From the NCBI GenBank assembly GCA_030765065.1, contig CM060980.1, positions 62,914,364-62,978,363 of the forward strand: a stretch of DNA of 64,000 bases, given 5' to 3'. The position numbers and the translations under genes are program-made. Positions 57,368 to 64,000 of the stretch are shown one piece after another (within the stretch, counting starts at the first letter, position 1; each line of letters begins with the position of its first letter). Origin of the DNA: Deroplatys truncata (taxonomy: Eukaryota > Arthropoda > Insecta > Mantodea > Mantidae). Under the pieces are notes generated by a model, which was given only the letters and a program-made list of their open reading frames with translations, made no database searches and was not told the DNA's origin.

Positions 57368-58411
57368 TGATGCAGTAATTTGTATCACAAATTATTTAAG
57401 TGTAAAGAGTGATTATAGTATGAATATGCATTATTATGTGACATTGATTTGAGATGTTTGTTGACTGTAATTATTGTTGGGAAGTAAGTTTATACTGCCT
57501 TACTGAAACTGACAATAATAGCGTGCAATAATGCAGCGAGGGGGTGAGCTGTTTATCATTATTGGAAACGAGGAAGTTACGTAATGTTGGCGCGTTTTTC
57601 TGTAGAAATTGCTGGAACATTTCCCTAGAGCATATGTATTCATAATTTTCATTGGATATAAAAATAGACGCTAATGTTGGCGCGTTTTATTAGCCAATTG
57701 CAGTTCAGTTATAATCTTTAGGCATATAGGGGTGTATGAGTATAAAAGAGCTAGGTTAGAGGTAAAACCCGTCAGTTCATCAAAATTCTTTGTACACTAC
57801 ATGTCGCATTCCCGTCAGTTCGTCGAAAATATCTGTATGATATACGTCACCTTCAGTCCAGCAGAAATATTACACGTCGGCTATCGATTCGCAAGTTACG
57901 CGTATAAGAGTTATGAAAAATCTCAAGTATGGTAAAGTTAATTATACAAAAGGTTGAAGTACGTGGATTAAAAGTGATCAGTAAGAAGTTGTTATAACAG
58001 TTTCAGTTTGGCGAGTGTCTAGATCAATGTGTAAATGTGATAGTGACTGTTTCGACAATAAAAGTGTAAAACAAATTCCTTCATCAGTGTTATCTTTGGA
58101 TAAAAGATTCCTTTCCGTTTACACAACCTGTATAAAGAGAAGTGCTCGACCCAAAAAGATCATAGCTAGCCGGAGGACAGTGAAACAAAATTAAATAAAA
58201 ATAAAAGTAACATTTTTCAAACAAAAACTAATACTGCCGCAAATTGCTAACACCAGATGGAGCTACAAACCTAACAAAGAATCACGTCACAAAAATGGCT
58301 TCACCACATGAAGTAAACACACATACACAAATAACATTATAAATTTACCATCGCAAATTGGCTCCCAAATGTTGGGGCTCAATAAATAAATATAACATAA
58401 ATACCGCCGCA
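57368..58411 (+). repeat. Hybrid LTR (LTR3)
   Basis: 1,044 bp. It differs from LTR2 only at LTR positions 33, 76 and 98 (57400, 57443, 57465). TATAAAAG at 57741-57748, TCAGTT at 57772-57777 and AATAAA at 58057-58062. The left neighbour is ccgcact, not GTTT, while the right neighbour is the same GTTTTTG as after LTR2. Confidence 0.92.
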
Positions 58412-59012
58412 GTTTTTGTTACTAAATTTTTCTGGATTAAAATGAAATTTGGGAGTCTTAGAGAACAAGCGTTTCTGCATTTAATTAGTATATAATATTT
58501 GGGATATATTCAAAAACGTTTATGAAAAGTGGCATAAGTCACACCATGTTTTCTAACAAAAAAGTTTGTACCTCATACTTCAGGTACACTTTTCTTCCTT
58601 TGGGTTGATTGTACAGACACCATTTTTTTCCTGTGATACTTAACATATAACTTGAGATCCTGAACTAAATTAAATTTGGATACCATAAATATAAGAAGGT
58701 AAAAAAATGTTGCATATCTAATGACACAAATGACCTATATTTTTTACCAGTTACTATTTTTTATATCCATCTTAAACTTAATATTCCAAAAAACGATTAG
58801 TTCACTAGCTACATTACGTAGCTATACATATACAGTAAAATTTCATGACAATAGCTTTGATAGTTTTTGAAAGATGTGTACCTGAAGTGTTAAAAAATGA
58901 AGTTACGGGAAATTGAGTCGAAAGTTGAAAGTGCAGTTTTTGCTTATTTACTCACTTTGTCAGAACATGCCAGCCCCATATTCCTCGTCACTGTGGTTAT
59001 TTTCAGCTCCTC

Positions 59013-59082
59013 TCTTCTTCTTCTTCTTCTTCTTCTTCTTCTTCTTCTTCTTCTTCTTCTTCTTCTTCTTCTTCTTCTTCTT
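59013..59082 (+). repeat. (CTT)n microsatellite, expanded copy
   Basis: 24 bases (8 repeats) longer than the counterpart at 50809-50854. Leucine, phenylalanine or lysine open frames through it are artefacts. Confidence 0.95.
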
Positions 59083-59240
59083 GGGGCTAGCCTTCACTAC
59101 AAGTCTGAGGGGATGGGTACAGGAAACAATGTGCTTCCATCTGCAACTTGACTTCAACATCGGGATTTATGGCTATACGGTCTAAGGCATGATAGGAGTA
59201 GCTAACCTATCAAGACCAAGGATTCGTAGGATCGAATCCC

Positions 59241-59450
59241 GGTAAAATGCATGTTCTGCGCTCAATTGAAACTGTGGAAAAGGATGGGGAGGGCCCAACT
59301 AAAGCAAGGGGTGTGACGGCACGGTTGGATGCTGACGGGTTTCAATTGAAACTATGGAAAAGGATGGGGAGGGCCCAACTAAAGCAAGCGGTGTGACGGC
59401 ACCGTTGGATGCTGACGGGTTTCAATTGAGTGCAGAACATGCATTTTACC
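59241..59450. mobile_element. 210-bp inverted-repeat element, second copy
   Basis: Same sequence as 51013-51222, carried along by the segmental duplication. Confidence 0.65.
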
Positions 59451-59496
59451 CCCCTTTATTTTTTTAAAAAAAATCACTCCCTATATTGGGCGGCGG

Positions 59497-59768
59497 TTTA
59501 TGAGATCAAACTATGCTGCAATTATCATGTGTTCAGATGGCCGAGCGGTGTAAGCCATTGTGGCATGATATGGTTACGCTGCATAGTCGGAGCTTCGCGC
59601 ACCAAAGTGAATTTTTTTTACTCTCATTGTTAATTAATGAGATCGGACAATGCTGCAGCTATCATGTGTTCAGATGGCTAAGCGGTTTAAGGCATTGTGG
59701 CATGATATGGTTAGGCTGCATAGTCAGAGGTTCGCACCCCGAAGTAACAAAAATATTTTTTCGTTTGT
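59497..59768 (+). repeat. tRNA-Ser/Leu-like dimer, second copy
   Basis: Duplicate of 51269-51540. Confidence 0.5.
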
Positions 59769-60831
59769 GTTTTTATTCTTACTCTAAGCGAAAGAAATCA
59801 TCTAACTCATTGTGCACAAGGTTGCGGAAGATGGGGGGCGTGTCCTTGTGCCGCCATATTTAAATGACCAATTTAAAGGGCTTACTAATCGTGTGACATA
59901 CCATGTTATATATATCATTTTAAAGCTTAGGAATTGTACTTTTTTATAGAATAGAAAACAAAAAATCGATATTTTCGCTGAAATTCCCTTCCCGGTGTCG
60001 TTAAATAGTAAATTAAACTTCTCTTCAGTTAATTTTATTTTAGTGGAATTCTGATCGTATTGATTATATTGCGTCAAAACTTTCGCAGTGAAATCTGTGC
60101 TTTTAGTTGACTTTTTCTGAAACACATCTTTGTTTAGTGTTATTGCAGAACTTTTATTATTTATTTTGCTTTTATAGACGACATGTTCTCTGTGATGACG
60201 CAACCATCAGAACGCTGAACTAATGAAGTTTACTTGTTAATTACGTTATATAAATGCATTGTCTTTTCAACGGGAGTAAAAGATGCTCGTTTGTAGGAGG
60301 AAACGCTTCTACTCTTCCTATTTAACGTTATTGCTGGTGCGTCAATACCGTGGCTAACGAGATACACTGGAATCAGCTGCTACTTCTAGTCCAGTCATGA
60401 CCCGACGAAGTGAGATTACACTTGCATAATATATCCATATTCTAAACAAACAGATAAATTGCTCGTTAAATGCATGGAAAACGCACAGTTATATCACGAA
60501 ATTATTCAATGTTAGCCATATTTAAGACTTCGCGCCGTAGCCTATCTCTTAGCTACGATCAATACAAAATGACGTCATCTCATGAACAACCGTAACCTAA
60601 TATATCTCATCCTTGAGAGATCTTTACCCTTAGCAAAAGGGACTCTTTAACAGCCGGAGAAATGTAAAAGAAAAAAAAAGTGACGGAGATGAGATGTAGC
60701 GTTCCAGAAAAAGAGCGAATTGTCTGCTGATTGTGTGTAGGCGTTGCTGTCGCAAAATGTAGTCATTCCATAAGACAGTTGCAGTATTTTGTATACACAT
60801 TACTCATGGCGGCGTGACATAGGGTTTAGCG

Positions 60832-61637
60832 CAGGGACAACCAACGCACAAGCACGCCGTATCTGTACTGTGCGCACGGTGCTGAAGGTCACTAATCGGT
60901 GCCAGCGAGGTGTACACCTGTGAATCAATCACTACTTCACGCAGTGGCGTTCAGTAAGCTGTAGTTGCGTTACCATTAAAATATTAAGGATAGGATAGTA
61001 GAGAAGCAATCTGTCACAGTCTGTGTTATACGTGGTTTAACATTCCTCTTGCCCCTGGTATTAAATTATAGACAAAACGACCCAATACAAGTCAATTATA
61101 GCCTTTAGTCCTATTCAGCCAAATGATAGCATACACATGAATATCTTTTACTATAAGAGCAAAACAGTACTTTGTTAGTGGAAATTAGCACAATTTTGAT
61201 TCTGGAAAGGTTGCACAAGTGTAAAATAACAAAATAAATTGTACTATACCGTAATAATATTACAAAAAGGACTTCAAATTAAGCAAATATAAATTGTGCA
61301 GTAAATACATGCTCCAAGTAAAAATTTGATTCATCCAGTTCTTCTTTTGCTTTTTGACATATTTTGGTGTTCAAAATATTCGCCACACTTGAAAACACTT
61401 AAACCCATCTCTGAACCCTTAATGCACACTTTAAGTTATGTTCACTGATGTCGGCTTTATTCATAGCTGAAAATAAAGCTTCACATATATAGGTTGGACC
61501 AAACACTATCATAGATGTCGCGCGCATCTGTACTGACCATCACTGCTACGGAAGACCTCCCAATGCGAGCACGCACTGGGTCAGCACAGTGCCGTATTCA
61601 AGCACATGTACCGCGGCAAGCGGGTTGGTTGTGGCTG
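60832..61637 (-). mobile_element. hAT transposon remnant, second copy
   Basis: Duplicate of 52604-53409, with the same flanking octamers. Confidence 0.65.
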
Positions 61638-61867
61638 GTCAAGCGTGTCTAAATCTTCTGCGGTGTGGCGAACCCCGGTTTGAAATAATGGTTCGGTATA
61701 AATTTTCTCCGCAGTTTCTCTTTCTCTCAAATAACCTCAGAGTTATATCTGAACTCAGGCTAGAGGGTGTAAAAAACTAAAATGAAGAAAAAAGTATAGG
61801 GTAAAAGTGTAAGTGAAAGAATGTAATTGTAAGTAAAGACATGTGTGAAGACATCTTTACTTCGTTT

Positions 61868-62693
61868 TTTGCTTTCTCTACTACGTTTAGTAAGTAGATA
61901 TATATTGTGTTCCACCCAAAATTTCGATACCGAGATTTCACCGGAAAAATGTTTCGAGGCGCCCTGAGTCCAAATAAAGCATTTTTGGAAATATGTTGTG
62001 TGTGTATGTAAACAGCATAACTCAAAAACGAAAAGTCGGATAAATACAAAACTTGCTGTTTAGGTTCAATATCTTCCAAAAATGCGACACGAAGATTTTC
62101 GTCAAAAATTCCCCCCGCCCCAAACTAGACTTTACACGGAACAGTTTTTGAAATGTCTTATTTTTAAAAACAGTCTAACGATGTTGATTAAAACAGCATA
62201 TATTAAAGTTATTTACACGACAAATAAAATATATATCTTGAATTTTCAGGGAATAGCCTATGAAGTCCTCTTCATTCGGAAGGAATTTTGTAAAATTGCA
62301 CAAAAAATATAAATCTCTTTAAAACAGACAATTTACTTCGAATAAGGTGTTTTGTGCACTAAGCTGTTTCTAAGATATCCGACATTAAAGGTTCGAAATG
62401 TTCATTTATTGGTCATTCTCTTAAAGTACCTTCAACATTCAGCTGTTTCTCGTGATTGCATGGAAAGTATGGCATTTTAAGGTCGGCATATAGCGTCCAG
62501 TTCTTAAACATTTGGCTATCGCTGTTCCCTTTGTATCTATAACGAAATGTGTAATGTAGCTATTTCTGCAAAGGTTTATTTGGATTAAAATGTTGTAGAT
62601 AGAAAAATAAGCTTGTGTAAGAATAACTTGTATACGCACCAATAAACGATAGAGGGCAGGGAAAGTCATGTGAATGTATCACATGAGATTTTT
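61868..62693 (-). repeat. Family A, second-unit copy
   Basis: Duplicate of 53640-54465. Confidence 0.85.
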
Positions 62694-62738
62694 AAGATTT
62701 ATTAACTAGTTTCATGGTTTATTTTACACCATATATAC

Positions 62739-62740
<2 letters not shown>

Positions 62741-62810
<70 letters not shown>
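62741..62810 (+). repeat. (AAT)n microsatellite, expanded copy
   Basis: 15 bases (5 repeats) longer than the counterpart at 54513-54567. Confidence 0.95.
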
Positions 62811-62811
<1 letters not shown>

Positions 62812-62882
62812 TTGAATTTGTTTAAAGCGCAACTGGATAAGACGATTGATCGAACCATTCTCAATGTTTGACTTTGGATGTA

Positions 62883-63475
62883 AAGTTGAATCGGAAAATC
62901 AAATATTTCGACGGGGGGAGGGAGGGCTCCCATCCACTGGTGCTCAGCATCGCACGTAGGCCACTAGTGAGCCATTTGTCTCTTACGTAACCCCTGGGAG
63001 AAAGGGATGAAGGGAAACCAGAAAGACAACCAGATACGGACGACGATGCGCGCAAGCAAGGACAGGGTCCCTGGCGATTCCAGAATCACACTAATCCTGA
63101 TGCCGGCGCAAACCTGCCTGTGCTATTAATCCCGGGGTCCCGGAAAAAAACCCTCCAGGAATGTGCACTAACCAAGCACCTGGGAGGAATCTTTATGCAG
63201 AGTAGACTCCACCGTCCCGTCGCCACGCACCAATCGTCGTCGCCTGGTCCACGATCCTCCCTGAAACATTGAAGGGTTAAACAGATGAAAGGAAATGATG
63301 GGGAGAGGAAAAAATGGACAGGAAATTCGTGTAGAAGAGGAACCAGAATTCGCCACCAACATAGGAAAACGACGAAAAAGTCCAAGGTGAGAGCGACCGG
63401 CCCAACTAGAATCGAATCCGGAACCTGCATGCGAGCCTTACACGTTACCGCGGAGCCATCTTGCTTGGTTTAAGT
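62883..63475 (-). repeat. SINE-C, second-unit copy
   Basis: Duplicate of 54640-55232. Confidence 0.7.
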
Positions 63476-63487
63476 TGTATCACACTT

Positions 63488-63588
63488 GAAAGTTTCGTTG
63501 CCGCCACCGGAACTCGAACCATGAGTCTTCGACTTTCCGTGCCGATATTTTATTCTCTAGCTATTGTGCCAAGATTACCGAGGACGCG
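63488..63588 (-). repeat. tRNA-like fragment, second-unit copy
   Basis: Duplicate of 55245-55345. Confidence 0.4.
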
Positions 63589-63682
63589 TTAAACAGTCGC
63601 ATGTGATTCATGCATATCAGTTAACCTCGAAACTGGTCTCAATAACTCAGAATTAGGATGCGTTTAAGGCGATTTTAATTTA

Positions 63683-64000
63683 CATGTGCTTTTTTATTCG
63701 GGTTCTAGTTAACTATATTAATTTATGTCTGTATTTATTCGCTCTAAATGGGTATTACCCGGTGACGGAGTTAAATATACAAAATAACATTACAAAAATT
63801 AGTGCAAAAAACTAATACAGTGAACAATAAACGATAATGTGAATAAAACTGATCTATTAACGAATCATATTATTGTAGCTACCACTTTATGGTATCTAAA
63901 TAACTTTATAATTAATAATCCAACTTTTAATCTATTCAGAATTTTCCTAAATTTCCTCATGGGCGGAGGAAAGCCCTGAAAGGCTGGCAGAGGCAATTCA
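63683..64000 (-). pseudogene. LINE 3' tail, second-unit copy, cut by window end
   Basis: Duplicate of 55440-55757; only the tail and the last part of the 'EEWNELPL' block are inside the window. Confidence 0.7.

Larger units (their letters stand above)
57368..64000 (+). repeat. Tandem segmental duplication, second unit (cut by window end)
   Basis: Corresponds to 49164-55757. All features of the first unit recur in order: LTR3, CTT array, inverted-repeat element, tRNA-like dimer, hAT remnant, family A, AAT array, SINE-C, tRNA-like fragment and LINE tail. Confidence 0.95.

Noticed and set aside
57368..58411. LTR3 as an independent solo-LTR insertion
   Set aside because: The right flank is the target-site sequence of LTR2 and the left flank does not match it, so an independent insertion cannot explain both sides.
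49164..58411. A large LTR element bounded by LTR2 and LTR3
   Set aside because: The 7.2 kb between them holds hAT, SINE, family A and minus-strand LINE remnants rather than gag-pol, and there is no PBS after LTR2.
58960..59160. Poly-lysine, poly-leucine and poly-phenylalanine open frames over the CTT array (also at 50693-50957)
   Set aside because: Low-complexity translation of a microsatellite in several frames.

Overview
This window looks like AT-rich, intergenic chromosomal DNA from an arthropod, most likely an insect with a large, repeat-filled genome. The evidence is a set of mobile-element types: a Gypsy-like LTR retrotransposon whose primer-binding site resembles the 3' end of insect tRNA-Lys, LTR promoters with a TATA box and an arthropod TCAGT initiator, Tc1/mariner and hAT transposon remnants, I/Jockey-type LINE pieces, a Penelope-like element, and tRNA-derived SINEs. 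I recognise no intact host protein-coding gene, rRNA or functional tRNA gene. Species cannot be named from this sequence. All similarity statements are by eye and from memory of the families; no search was run.

Layout. 1-9 kb: SINE pieces, one copy of an abundant ~0.8 kb repeat (called family A here), a mariner 5' fragment, a LINE RNase H fragment, and a possible minus-strand promoter near 2.4 kb. 9-21 kb: several family A copies, a SINE, a decayed LTR element with repeated PBS-like motifs, and long stretches with nothing recognisable. 22.5-29 kb: a solo LTR with an expanded 36-bp minisatellite, two minus-strand LINE remnants (one carrying a SINE insertion), SINEs and two Penelope-type terminal fragments. 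29.7-34.3 kb: a Tc1/mariner element with clear inverted repeats but a dead transposase, a cluster of three family A copies, one split by a short mariner, and a SINE. 35-45.6 kb: more family A, two decayed Tc1-type transposases, a Penelope-like RT with a GIY-YIG remnant, SINEs and microsatellites.

45.8-64 kb is the most structured part. A gag-only LTR retrotransposon (45857-50207, 4-bp target duplication GTTT) is followed by a tandem duplication. The block 49164-57367 (3' LTR plus 7.2 kb of flank) is repeated from 57368 to the end of the window. Apart from two microsatellite length changes I saw one substitution in the roughly 6.5 kb after the first 100 bp, but three in the first 98 bp of the LTR. 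This is the pattern expected from unequal recombination between two LTRs, with the third LTR a hybrid. An assembly artefact must also be excluded. The duplicated block itself holds a hAT remnant with target duplication, a 210-bp inverted-repeat element with an inner tandem repeat, a tRNA-Ser/Leu-like dimer, a family A copy, SINEs and the 3' end of a LINE.

The genes here do not form a host pathway. The window is best read as layered insertions whose order can be partly reconstructed.
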